Below the pieces are notes generated by a model. It had not been told where the DNA came from. It made no database searches and saw only the letters and a list, made by a program, of their open reading frames with translations. From Pteria penguin (taxonomy: Eukaryota > Mollusca > Bivalvia > Pterioida > Pteriidae): 64,000 nt of DNA. Where the stretch lies: the NCBI GenBank assembly GCA_035048485.1, contig CM068584.1, forward strand, positions 55,491,739-55,555,738, given 5' to 3'. The position numbers and the translations under genes were made by a program. Numbering within the stretch: position 1 is the stretch's first letter; each line of letters starts with the position of its first letter. This document shows positions 10,370-19,244 of this stretch, in pieces.

Positions 10370-11227
10370 TTTCACCGATATCCACACTTATACACATAAA
10401 CACATTTATACAGAGCAAAATGGCTGATGGGTATGTATGACGTCACATGCAACCGGAAATAACTCATGCAAGCTTTATAATGTTTTTTAAATTGAAAGTT
10501 TCACCTGGCCTAGCTGCTTACGTTAGTCGATTTTAACTGTAATTGTTTTAGAAATTGCCTTTTCAGACGAACTTGTATCGTCAAAAGAAAGAAAAGAGAA
10601 TTAATAGCAGATCTTTGCAGTTAACATTTTCTGCATGAAAAAAGGTATAAAACTTGAGATCTCTGCATAACAACGTTTCTTTGTAATACAAACATGCAAA
10701 TTTCAATGTGTTTATACACAACTGTAAAAAAAAAATGGAGGATTTATCATGGGGACTAAAGACTGTAAAAATGCCAGGCAAAAGTTAATGATGTCCTGCA
10801 ACAGTCTTTGTGTATGATGACTGAAATTTCTTACTATCCACATCATACCTCCCTCTTCTGTTTATAATAGGCAGTAATAAACTTCATAAACTTGATGATC
10901 TCCAAAACAGGATATATTGCTTAGGTAAGTAACCAATATTTGACAAATATTGCAATTCTCTGTTGGGTCTGAATTAATACGTAGTGAGGAAGGAATAATC
11001 AACATCTGGTTGAAGTTGAAGCTTTATCTATCTGATGAACATCCGTGAAGTGGATTGTAGCACAGAGAAGGGAATAACAAGTTAAGAGAAGCATAGGTTC
11101 TCGTTCTCTTTCATGTGAAATAAAAGTAAAACCCTTCATGACTGCTTTTAGATTTTTTTAATAATAATTCTTTATACATTGGTTTAAATTTGTAGAGTTT
11201 AGATGATATGTTCTCTTTATGATTTTA

Positions 11228-11606
11228 TTCAGATACTTTTTGGATGGATGGACATATTTCTTCTATTGATCTTAAACGCTCAACCACCATGTCTGGTTTC
11301 ATTGAGATGGTAGACCCTCTCCATTTTTCTGCGTATGTGCTTCATTTGTCATGCCCTTTCCTGTTTCTCCAATGTACAGATCGGACACCTGCGTGACCTT
11401 AGATCTGCCTGTGTATGCTATGACTTTCCCCGTCTGTTTACCGATGAGAGAAACTGCACCTAATAAAATCAAAGACTAAATTATTAAATATATTATTTTG
11501 TATAAAACAAATTTTAATAAAATTAAAATCACAATACTAAACCGATACCTCTTCTTGCGTACCCGCGGATATTGTCTGCCAAGTTCACCGGTGTTTCTTT
11601 ACTCAT
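11228..11606 (-). pseudogene. Mutator-like transposase fragment, unit A
   Basis: Same structure as the unit B fragment: a small exon near 11,549-11,606, a ~90-nt intron, then the IGKQTGKVIAYTGRSK exon and a frame change leading to KPDMVVERLRSIEE. It is a partial domain only. Confidence 0.5.
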
Positions 11607-11697
11607 TCATGCAAATTTCAATGTGTTTATACACAACTGTAAAAAAAATGGAGGATTTATCATGGGGACTAAAGACTGTAAAAATGCCAGGCAAAAG

Positions 11698-11889
11698 TTA
11701 ATGATGTCCTGCAACAGTCTTTGTGTATGATGACTGAAATTTCTTACTATCCACATCATACCTCCCTCTTCTGTTTATAATAGGCAGTGATGGGTTACAG
11801 GATAATGTTTGCGCTTCTTTTGCAGGTGATGGTACTATTGCAGTATCTCCAGCAAATGCTGCCCTGACCTTAAACTTGATTATCTCCAA
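11698..11889 (-). other. short open frame in unit B, unknown
   Basis: A 63-codon frame (RAAFAGDTAIVPSPAKEAQ in its middle) occupies the part of unit B that is deleted from unit A. It may be a further exon of the Mutator-like gene, lying 3' of the other exons on the same strand. I do not recognise it. Confidence 0.3.
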
Positions 11890-12209
11890 AACAGGATATA
11901 TTGCTTAGGTAAGTAACCAATATTTGACAAATATTGCAATTCTCTGCTGGGTCTGAATTAATACGTAGTGAGGAAGGAATAATCAACATCTGGTTGAAGT
12001 TGAAGCTTTATCTATCTGATGAACATCCGTGAGGTGGATTGTAGCACAGAGAAGGGAATAACAAGTTAAGAGAAGCATAGGTTCTCGTTCTCTTTCATGT
12101 GAAATAAAAGTAAAACCCTTCATGACTGCTTTTAGATTTTTTTAATGATAATTCTTTATACATTGGTTTAAATTTGTAGAGTTTAGATGATATGTTCTCT
12201 TTATGATTT

Positions 12210-12590
12210 TATTCAGATACTTTTTGGATGGATGGACATATTTCTTCTATTGATCTTAAACGCTCAACCACCATGTCTGGTTTCATTGAGATGGTAGACC
12301 CTCTCCATTTTTCTGCGTATGTGCTTCCTTTGTCATACCCTTTCCTGTTTCTCCAATGTACAGATCGGACACCTGCGTGACCTCAGATCTGCCTGTGTAT
12401 GCTATGACTTTCCCCGTCTGTTTACCGATGAGAGAAACTGCACCTAATAAAATCAAAGACTAAATTATTAAATATATTATTTTGTATAAAACAAATTTTA
12501 ATAAAATTAAAATCACAATACTAAACCGATACCTCTTCTTGCGTACCCGCGGATATTGTCTGCCAAGTTCACCGGTGTTTCTTTACTCAT
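12210..12590 (-). pseudogene. Mutator-like transposase fragment, unit B
   Basis: Exon 12,590-12,533 ends IRGYARR and donor GTATCG; exon 12,443-12,283 follows acceptor TTATTAG in the matching phase and reads AVSLIGKQTGKVIAYTGRSK, then HTQKNGEG. After one frame change KPDMVVERLRSIEE continues to 12,210. The TGKVIAY core, the His/Asn-Gly segment and M-K-P-D-M-V-V-E resemble the central domain of eukaryotic Mutator-like transposases. The usual Cys ligands after RSK are not visible, so it is degenerate. Confidence 0.5.
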
Positions 12591-12593
12591 TCA

Positions 12594-13219
12594 ATTAATT
12601 TGCAACAAAATTTTATGTAGCCCAATTTATTTTTAATTGTGTACAAGAAACTACTATAGACAGTGCTATCAATTCCTGAGATATGTGCTACTACGTTGTT
12701 TCAAAATGGAGTGGATGAGGAACTCATGAATTTAAGATGAATTTGTATACATTTCGGTATTATAAGGTGGAAAAGAGACAGTAAAAAGAGAACTTTAAAC
12801 TTTTGTTTATTTGTTTGAGTTTAGTCTTAGGAATTTCCTCCGAGACGAGCTCCTGTGAGAATGCACCCCCCCCCCCCCTTAATGCCGAATTCTAGCCAAA
12901 CTCTAACCGAACACTAGACTTTCTTTGCCTCTAACGTGGGAAATATGGGCATATTAGTTTTTTGAGAATGATATGATACAGAAAATTTGACACGAATGAC
13001 AACAGGTTGACAGGGTACATTACCTTCGCAGTTGATTTGAAACAAATGCTAGTTTCATGACCTCTGGTTGTAGAATTTTGTTGTTGTTGCAACTTCGTGC
13101 TCCCTGATCTTTTCTTCCACCTTTAAAAAACTCGGCTCCTCTTCCACGGGCATGACTAAATCCAAAATGCGAAAGCGAAAGTAGAATACCCGGTGTAGAT
13201 CTACATACACCGGAATAAA
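12594..13219. other. spacer with possible coding remnant
   Basis: No supported gene. A minus-strand stretch near 13,170-13,030 has an Arg/Gly-rich frame ending in a plausible donor (CGAAG/GTAATG). The motif CCGGTGTAGATCTACATACACCGG at 13,190-13,213 is near-palindromic. A C-run lies at 12,867. Confidence 0.3.
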
Positions 13220-14356
13220 ATCCTTAAACATTCATCCTCGTCGCCAATTTTATTTCATTGTTTGTTATAACATACAATGCTAATTTATAATTGTAACCGT
13301 TACCATATTGGTGTAATATTCCCGGCGTGACGTAAAACAACAATCAATCAACCAATCAATGTTCCTTATTCAGCATTTAGGCCTCGCTTGGATTTCCCAT
13401 TTGAGCTACATCAACAGAATTCGTCGTTACAGTTTGCTTCACATTTATTCATTCATCCGGGCAATTACAAGCACATGGTATTACAAGACCACACTAATGA
13501 AAACATTTCATACTTAATCACTTCAATACAGATACACTACAGATAGAAATAGTTTTATTTATGTGGCGCCACTAATTACATTGCCAAATTGGATTACAAG
13601 CTCCGCCTTCGCGACAGAACACGATATATGCTTAGTCATTATTATTCATGATACCCGCTGTTAAAAATGGTAAATTTTATGCAATTGTTGAAGTGTCAGG
13701 TATAATTAATCTTTTTTATCGTTTGCCGGCCGTCATTACCCGTGAGTGTGCAAAAACCCAAGAATTGTCCGAGAAACTGCGTGCAAAATGGCTAGCCTAC
13801 ATTTACAGAGATCAGTTCGCGTATGCTCAGATCATTTTATCACAGTTAAAATCTCGATATTTTTTAGTCTTTTCATATATTATATGCATGGAAATATATT
13901 AAATAATTGCCAAATTTGGTTCCAAATTTCGGGCCAAAGTTCAACAACAAAGTTGCAATCGCATGTACAAGTAGATCTACCAGAAATAGGTATGATCAGT
14001 TACAGCTGACAATGTGAAAGGTATATCTGTGCAGGTAAAACGCAAAGGTGTACCGAATGATTCTACCTTAGTTACCTGTGTTCATATGTTCCGAAAACTA
14101 AAGGGAAAGTGTTTCATAAGCTGATTACATTAATCATATATGCCAGGCTGTGGAAATGACAAAAGTTGCTTTTCATTATTTTTCAATCATGGTGAGCAAA
14201 ATGATAAATACAATCCTTATAAACGGTACTTTTATCGGTTTGTCATGTTAAAACAATATTTATGGCCAATATTATCAGTAAAATACCCAATGCGGATCCA
14301 GAAGTTTCACATATTTTAAAGCCAGTATGTCTTAGTGGATAAGGTGCTCGGCTGGT
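13220..14356. repeat. 1.1-kb segmental repeat, copy 2
   Basis: Homologous to 7,620-8,745, including Gypsy primer site and LTR, and a THAP exon. It ends abruptly at 14,356 inside a SINE head, where Polinton sequence begins, so this marks a rearrangement or insertion junction. Confidence 0.8.
13648..13880 (+). pseudogene. THAP-domain exon remnant, copy 2
   Basis: Reads FYRLPAVITRECAKTQELSE and KLRAKWLAYIYRDQF; the RVCSDHFITVK end lies in the neighbouring frame. It is ~90% identical to the 8.04-kb copy but with independent substitutions. A frameshift breaks the domain. Confidence 0.6.
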
Positions 14357-14447
14357 TTAAATTCGATCCATTCTCTGACCTGAATAGCCGTGTCGGTAGG
14401 TGGCGCTTCAAAGATAGACAGCTGGTGTCTGTGGTTTTCTTCCATTT

Positions 14448-14737
14448 CTAATGAACGTACTCGTTGTCTTCACGCAAAGTCTTGAGCCTTTTACCAATAG
14501 GTCCTAGAGGATGAGTGCCCTTGCGTTTACCGCCTCTTATAACCTTTCCTCCTTCACGCTTCAGTTCCGATTTCGCTATCTCGACTGCCTGTGCCACGGG
14601 GGTTACTACCGACCTCTGTGATCTGGTTTCACTCTTCCCTCCGAAATATCGATGAAGTGTTGTTCCCATTTCTTGAAATCCGGAACGTAAGGTACCCATT
14701 TGGCTTGAGAGGAATCGTATATCTCTATGGAACCCAT
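14448..14737 (-). pseudogene. Polinton small basic protein, frameshifted
   Basis: From ATG 14,737 one frame encodes a ~43-residue start (AKWVPYVPDFKKWEQHF inside), then stops. A second frame, open to 14,448, carries the basic C-terminal half (VAQAVEIAKSELKRE, then GGKRKGTHPLGP). The switch lies around 14,600-14,620, so the gene is broken. A TATA-type motif sits 74 nt upstream. The Lys/Arg-rich tail is like that of small virion or DNA-binding proteins in Polintons, but the role is unknown. Confidence 0.55.
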
Positions 14738-15168
14738 GTTCGTTTTCTTAGCAATAATACGCAATGTAAGGTGCCTTCCAGTGGTATCGTGGTTTTGAGA
14801 TCGCTTCCTCTTATAAAGAATCGCAATCTCGTTAGCGCTTTATGACGTAACCCAAAGAAATAAGGTCGGTCAAAGGTCAAATGAGTCGACACCGAATTCC
14901 TAGTCAAAGCTTTTCCATCGTCCGGTGCTGCAGGAATGGTACGGAGAACGGGAAACAAAGAATTCTGGACGTACGAATCTTCGATGACGTCACAGCACAC
15001 GTGTAAGTGTTGGTGAAAAGGGCGACGAAGCGCGATTTCTAGCAAGGCACACTCCCAATTTCCGTCTAAATTGTATGTTTTGGGTAGGAGTACCGTAAAG
15101 TCCTCGGGAGAATTGTTCCGATAAAACGACGAAGAATCGGTGCTGGAAACGTACAAGATGTGTTCCAT
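14725..15168 (-). CDS. Polinton-associated 147-aa protein, putative virion-type
   Basis: Intact frame. The N-terminus (FYRNNSPEDFTVLLPKTYNL, then GNWECALLEIAL) matches a pattern I associate with a conserved uncharacterised gene of metazoan Polinton-like elements. It sits next to integrase and is predicted to be mostly beta strand. A structural role is suggested by context only. The 3' end overlaps the next gene's start by 13 bp, and a TTATAA motif lies 35 nt upstream of the ATG. The usual length of the family is not known to me, so a C-terminal truncation is possible. Confidence 0.55.
   Translation of the reverse strand: MEHILYVSSTDSSSFYRNNSPEDFTVLLPKTYNLDGNWECALLEIALRRPFHQHLHVCCDVIEDSYVQNSLFPVLRTIPAAPDDGKALTRNSVSTHLTFDRPYFFGLRHKALTRLRFFIRGSDLKTTIPLEGTLHCVLLLRKRTWVP
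14811..14817 (-). promoter_or_regulatory. TATA-type motif before the small basic gene
   Basis: Plus-strand CTCTTATAAAG, the same core as at 19,229 and 19,656, located inside the 147-aa gene and 74 nt before ATG 14,737. Confidence 0.45.
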
Positions 15169-15202
15169 GCTTTGGTCTTCGATACTTTCGACGCCTGCCC
15201 CC

Positions 15203-15208
15203 TTATAA
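15203..15208 (-). promoter_or_regulatory. TATA-type motif before the 147-aa gene
   Basis: Plus-strand CCTTATAACTTTTG resembles CTCTTATAAACTTTGA of the other genes and is 35 nt upstream of ATG 15,168. Confidence 0.5.
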
Positions 15209-15209
15209 C

Positions 15210-16396
15210 TTTTGTCCGTATTTGCTGTAGATCGGTTTTGGATATCCAGCTGTTAAACTTTTTCGGCCAACCTCACCATTTCACCAACACTCTGTTTCCT
15301 TTACGCTTTAATACACTTTCTATGCGATAGGTCGTGTCGTCCGTCACGGTTACTCTAGATAGTTCCGACTCGTAAAAAGTGCCTTCCATGTCCTTTAATG
15401 TGTAATACGGTATGCCTTGACGCATGGCTCGCAATGAAATAAGAAAATATTCGTAAGTCCACCTCTCGTCATACATCTCGCTGGAAAGGTCGCTGCAGAT
15501 GTGAAATTCCCACCGTATCTCCGACTCTGAATTTAAAGCGAGTAGCAGGTCCTCCACGCATCACAGGCTTTTTGGTTTTAGGTGGAATATCGTTCTGAAT
15601 CTTCAATATATCGATTTGATCTTTTTTCTTGACGGCGGCCGGAGCTCTTTTGATACCACGATGATAGGTGTCATTGTAGCTCTGCGTGATCTGTTCCAAG
15701 ATGTCGATCCACCGGTTGGTCTGATGATGACTGCGATAACGACTGATTCTAGATTTGAGATTCTTGATGGCTCGTTCGGTATAATTGGCTTTACTTTCGT
15801 TTTGAGTGAAAAAATGATCGATTCCGAGTTCCGTCGTCAATTTCTGAAGTCCTATTTTTAAATTCTACACCTTTATCCGTTCTCAGTTTATCCGGAACCC
15901 TCCCTCGATCGAATACCTTTTTCAGTGCCGATGCCATTTCAGAGCCTTTGGTCGTGCGCAGAGGTACCGTCCACACATACCGAGAAAAGATGTCGATGAC
16001 CACGAGGAAATACCCCATCCCGTCATTGTCTTTGGTGTATACCGTCATGGAAGCCGTGTCGGCATCCCATTGATAATCGAAATACAGTACGACGACCTTT
16101 CGTCTCTTAAATCGTCGTCTGACGTGTTGATGTAAAGTATAAGTTTCTTGTTTCTGCAACCATTTTCGAATCTTTGCTCTTCCCAAGACGTATTTTCCTT
16201 CTCTGCGCACGGCTATATATAATTTTTCTAGTCCCCCATACGACCCGGCGTGACGAGGATCGTAGTAAATGGATTGTAAGTAGTCTTCATAAGTCACGAT
16301 TGGTTTTTGTTGTGTCTGAAAATCGAGTGCTCTTATAAAAAAAAAAAATGATGTTAATTCGCAATGATACGTTAAGATCAATCTTTTTGCGACCAA
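15210..16396 (-). pseudogene. Polinton rve integrase with chromodomain, broken
   Basis: Frame 1 (16,396-15,791) contains SIYYDPRHAGSYGGLEKLY, then the core strand FDYQWDADTASM (first Asp), FLVVIDIFSRYVWTVPL and LRTDKGVEFKNR (second Asp). Frame 2 (to 15,469) carries ESKANYTERAIKNLKSR with the catalytic Glu and the GDTVGISH SH3-like strand. Frame 3 (15,557-15,273) carries TYEYFLISL and the chromodomain start YRIESVLKRKGNRVLVKW, where an in-frame TGA interrupts the chromodomain. Thus two frameshifts and one stop inactivate it. The N-terminal start is uncertain: the TATA motif at 16,333 lies inside the long frame, so the ATG at 16,396 is probably not the natural one. Confidence 0.85.
16333..16339 (-). 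promoter_or_regulatory. TATA-type motif before the integrase
   Basis: Plus-strand GCTCTTATAAAA, just upstream of the recognisable integrase sequence. It lies inside the open frame from 16,396, arguing for a more downstream start. The acceptor-like GATTTTCAG follows closely. Confidence 0.45.
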
Positions 16397-16848
16397 TGTC
16401 TATCGATGATTATACGACAGTCTGCACAAATCGAATCTACGTCGAGTTTCCCTTCTTCGATACCCTCCATACAAAATTCACACCGAAGGTAGATGCATAC
16501 CCGATCACATGAGTTGCAGATCGGTTGTTTGCATTTTGGACATCTGATTCCGATGTCGGACCATTCCGAACAATGTCGACATTTATAAAACTTGCATTTA
16601 TCTCCTTTACAAAGAATACAGCACTCCTCACAGACATCTGCATTGCATTCTTGACATTGATATATTAGCTCTTCCACGTCTCGCTTACAGTGAGAACAGG
16701 TAATATACTCCGTACCGAAGAGGTCCTCTAAGAGGTCGTAGTCACATTTCCAACATAACATTTCGTCTTCTTTACATTTCGGACAGGTAAGAGTCGTGTT
16801 AGCATCTACTGAATTACGTGCCACTTCGAAACAACCTGTTTGTTTCAC
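16378..16848 (-). CDS. multi-zinc-ribbon protein
   Basis: About 156 residues with roughly a dozen CxxC pairs in series: CPKC, CWKC, CSHC, CQEC, CEEC, CRHC, CPKC, CNSC, CEFC and CADC. The spacing suggests several zinc ribbons or a RING/B-box-like scaffold rather than C2H2 fingers. The strong open frame begins with a non-ATG codon at the given start and stays open ~50 nt further upstream without an ATG, so the start is unknown. It lies between the membrane protein and the integrase and overlaps the start of the integrase frame by 19 bp. It might act in transcription or ubiquitin transfer; nothing shows which. Confidence 0.6.
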   Translation of the reverse strand: MKQTGCFEVARNSVDANTTLTCPKCKEDEMLCWKCDYDLLEDLFGTEYITCSHCKRDVEELIYQCQECNADVCEECCILCKGDKCKFYKCRHCSEWSDIGIRCPKCKQPICNSCDRVCIYLRCEFCMEGIEEGKLDVDSICADCRIIIDRHWSQKD

Positions 16849-17122
16849 TGTCGGACGATGAATGACGACTTTTGTTTTGGGGGGTAGTAAAATATAAAAT
16901 GAAATCTAATAATAATTCAATCATTTATTGCCCCGCTGACAACACGTGATGAACATGGATTAGGGCCGTCCCATTGTTCGTCACTTACAATGAATTTAAA
17001 TGTGTACAATAGATATCTATCTCATTACTTTAGTCAAACTTTGCCTCATGGCTCGGAGCGATGTCTCCATCGTCCAAGTTTAGTCATTTCGGATTCTCGA
17101 TAGACACACACAAATCATAAAT

Positions 17123-17548
17123 TCATAGATATGGAATCAAAGCTATCCAAACGATGAACAATTGAATACACGATATCGCCAGCAAGAAACAAATCAGGTC
17201 TAAACATGTTTCACAACACCGGGATTTATGTGATCTATGTGATCCAACTCTTTTGGACGTACGAATGTCTGTCTTGGTTGTACTTGGAAGACCGGATTCC
17301 TCTGTAACCATTGGTATGCGAATCGATCGTTCCGTATCTTGCGTCGTCACGACAGGTGAGCAGACATCGACCAAAGCATCGGTGTCGTTCTGCAGGCTCT
17401 TCTCTGATGGTGTTAATATACACAATAATGGCTGTACACTTTGGTGTTCGAACTTTGACAGCAAACCGTCTTGTTTGGACTTTTGAGATGTATGAATTAA
17501 ACCGTGTCCCCATACACCCATGGTGAATCGGTTTTTGCGACCGTGCAT
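17123..17548 (-). CDS. Polinton-borne single-pass membrane protein, 141 aa
   Basis: Unrecognised. The first ~110 residues are polar and Ser/Thr/Arg-rich; residues ~116-139 are a strong C-terminal membrane segment (LICFLLAISCIQLFIVWIAL) preceded by a Cys-rich basic patch (KSRCCETC). That is a tail-anchored topology. The start is 9 bp after the TBP-like gene stop, so the two may be co-transcribed. Confidence 0.5.
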   Translation of the reverse strand: MHGRKNRFTMGVWGHGLIHTSQKSKQDGLLSKFEHQSVQPLLCILTPSEKSLQNDTDALVDVCSPVVTTQDTERSIRIPMVTEESGLPSTTKTDIRTSKRVGSHRSHKSRCCETCLDLICFLLAISCIQLFIVWIALIPYL

Positions 17549-17557
17549 GGAGTTCTC

Positions 17558-18067
17558 TTACAAGCTTAATGCCAACTCTAAGATGACGGGATATACTGTA
17601 TCGTCTATGTCTGTCTCTGACTTTATCCCAGTGATGAGCAAGGCACCCGAAAAATGTAGAGTAAAATGAATGGTGTCCCTCCTAAACATGATGGCAGGAA
17701 ACAGCTCGGGTTCGTAAGTCGCAGGAAACGGAATGTTTTCTAGTTTGACGAGAGTTTCTAATCGATGCAAAGCAGATGCAGTGACGACCTTGACATCAGT
17801 TACCATCGTGCAATAACCTTTCTTTTTAAGGATACGCACGTATCGTTTAAGTCTCTTTACACCCTCCTTAAAAGACGAACATCTTCCGTTGCAGTTAACT
17901 GCCCCACTAGCGAACACTTTACAGTTCCCGCCGAGCTTCAGATCATGCCATATGAGTCCACTAAAGCGAGATGGATTGAATCTGGTATGGGCGAGTTCGT
18001 CATTCAGAGATTTCAGATCGATCGACCGATCTAACCTTCCTTGTACAACCACATTCGTCAAATGCAT
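17558..18067 (-). CDS. TATA-box-binding-protein-like factor
   Basis: A 169-residue protein with the two-fold pseudo-repeat of TBP. Repeat 1 (~residues 5-85) has FNPSRFSGLIW and VFASGAVNCNG; repeat 2 (~86-169) has TYEPELFPAIMFRR, LHFSGALLITGIKSE and YPVILELAL. These are the strand and loop positions of the TBP saddle. The length equals the TBP core without the variable N-terminus. I chose ATG 18,067 because the family starts there; the frame stays open to 18,160. It is intact. Cellular TBPs nucleate pre-initiation complexes, so a role in transcribing the element is the natural inference. It is far from any canonical TBP, so a host-gene origin was ancient, or it is a viral-type TBP. Confidence 0.85.
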   Translation of the reverse strand: MHLTNVVVQGRLDRSIDLKSLNDELAHTRFNPSRFSGLIWHDLKLGGNCKVFASGAVNCNGRCSSFKEGVKRLKRYVRILKKKGYCTMVTDVKVVTASALHRLETLVKLENIPFPATYEPELFPAIMFRRDTIHFTLHFSGALLITGIKSETDIDDTVYPVILELALSL

Positions 18068-18396
18068 GATGAAAACTGATATCGAGGTATAGATTTCATT
18101 CGAATTTATTGACATGTGCAATGAAGAATAATAAAAAAAATCAAGACTACACACATTCAAAATGTTTTACAAGGCATTTATGTATTTATTACCAACAAAT
18201 GAAATATTCAAAAAACGCATACACACTATCATTTTTTTATCAATCTCTGATGTAAAAATTACATTCATTCACATGAAAAGTAATTTGGTTATTCATTTTC
18301 AAATATAAATAGTTTACAAAGATTTTTTTATTTTTAGATGAACGACAAATGTTTATTCAGAATGTAAGTTAGATATATACAAAATGCATACATGAG
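18068..18396. other. AT-rich intergenic gap of the Polinton
   Basis: About 330 bp of AT-rich DNA between two minus-strand genes. No gene or TATA motif of the shared type is visible. It may hold a promoter for the TBP-like gene (GGTATAGATTT at about 18,085). Confidence 0.4.
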
Positions 18397-18894
18397 TCAG
18401 TTAATAAATATCCATTTTGATGCCATTGGCGGACTCGGAGATGATATCTCTTCCGGTGGATGCGGTGGAACGTTCATTTGCTTTAGCACGGACTTGGGTG
18501 GGGACGGTGGAACGGATCGACTTTTCGGTGGACGTTTCTTTTTTCTTGGTGGTGGAGAGAGTGGAGACGTACCTCGATTTGTCATAGGATCGAGTGGAGG
18601 TGGTGGTGGAGACGTTGGCGTCCTCTGTGGATCGAGTGGGGACTGTGTTGTATCGGGTGGAGTAAGTGGAAAACTCCCTTCCTTCACAACGGGGTCGGGT
18701 GGAGTCGGTGGTTTTCGATGTCCACGCAGTGGAGACTGTGGAACCACGAAATGTTTGTTTCTCACGTGACGTAACATGCCATCTTTATCCGTAAATGTAT
18801 CCGAACAAAACATACACGGTACGTTGGATGTTCCACTGGACTGAAGCAAACGTTGATATCTGTCGTAAAGTATCAGGACGGATTTTTTAGCCAT
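18397..18894 (-). CDS. C2H2 zinc-finger, proline-rich protein
   Basis: 165 residues. The N-terminus MAKKSVLILYDRYQRLL resembles the start of the other small protein at 22,985, and both look like a conserved Polinton gene. One C2H2-like finger follows (CMFCSDTFTDKDGMLRHVRN then KH). Residues ~55-155 are almost wholly Pro/Ser with a KKKRPPK basic patch, likely disordered and nuclear-directed. It overlaps the end of the upstream 109-aa gene by 22 bp, so translation may be from a shared transcript. Confidence 0.65.
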   Translation of the reverse strand: MAKKSVLILYDRYQRLLQSSGTSNVPCMFCSDTFTDKDGMLRHVRNKHFVVPQSPLRGHRKPPTPPDPVVKEGSFPLTPPDTTQSPLDPQRTPTSPPPPPLDPMTNRGTSPLSPPPRKKKRPPKSRSVPPSPPKSVLKQMNVPPHPPEEISSPSPPMASKWIFIN

Positions 18895-19202
18895 GGGAGA
18901 TGATTCAAGACTAATCTCAGAACGAATCGAATCGGATTGGCTGCTTTCAAAACGATTTTTTTCTTGTGTTGAAACGTGAGTTTTTTATCTACCACGAGAT
19001 ACAACACTTTTCTGTATTTCTTCAGCGTCTGTTGCTGTTCCGTCGTGAGAGGTACGTTCCCTTTTAGCACGTTGTGCACGACTTCACTCGCCGCTTTCAG
19101 TTGAGAATCGGATAGTGTTTGAAGTGAGGCTTTTCTTTGTTTCAATTTGGCTTCCACAAATAATACCAGAAAAGAGCCTTGACTGTTGAGTAATCGACTC
19201 AT
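18873..19202 (-). CDS. Polinton-associated basic protein, 109 aa
   Basis: Helical and Lys-rich: LKQRKASLQTLSDSQLKAAS, then NVLKGNVPLTTEQQQTLKKY and KKIVLKAANPIR. I recognise the general pattern from metazoan Polinton-like loci but no function is known to me. A nucleic-acid-binding or core role would suit its charge. The ATG is 30 nt below a TTATAAA motif. The C-terminal ~20 residues (VLRLVLNHLPWLKNPS) are hydrophobic. Confidence 0.55.
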   Translation of the reverse strand: MSRLLNSQGSFLVLFVEAKLKQRKASLQTLSDSQLKAASEVVHNVLKGNVPLTTEQQQTLKKYRKVLYLVVDKKLTFQHKKKIVLKAANPIRFVLRLVLNHLPWLKNPS

Positions 19203-19228
19203 GATTGTTTCGTGGTGTTTCTCACGTC

Positions 19229-19244
19229 CTCTTATAAACTTTGA
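19229..19244 (-). promoter_or_regulatory. shared TATA motif before the 109-aa gene
   Basis: Plus-strand CTCTTATAAACTTTGA, identical over 16 bp to 19,656-19,671. TTATAAA is 30 nt upstream of ATG 19,202, the canonical TATA distance. It overlaps the stop of the ATPase fragment. Confidence 0.7.

Larger units (their letters stand above)
10694..12593. repeat. tandem duplication, two units of ~0.9-1.0 kb
   Basis: Unit A is 10,694-11,608 and unit B 11,609-12,593; both begin TGCAAATTTCAATGTGTTTA and end ACCGGTGTTTCTTTACTCAT. Unit A lacks about 70 bp present in B at 11,790-11,875. Otherwise the two differ at only scattered bases, so the duplication is fairly recent. Each unit carries the Mutator-like fragment described next. 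Confidence 0.9.

Noticed and set aside
18392..18769. Glycine-rich plus-strand frame
   Set aside because: It is the complement of the proline-rich minus-strand gene; low-complexity shadow.
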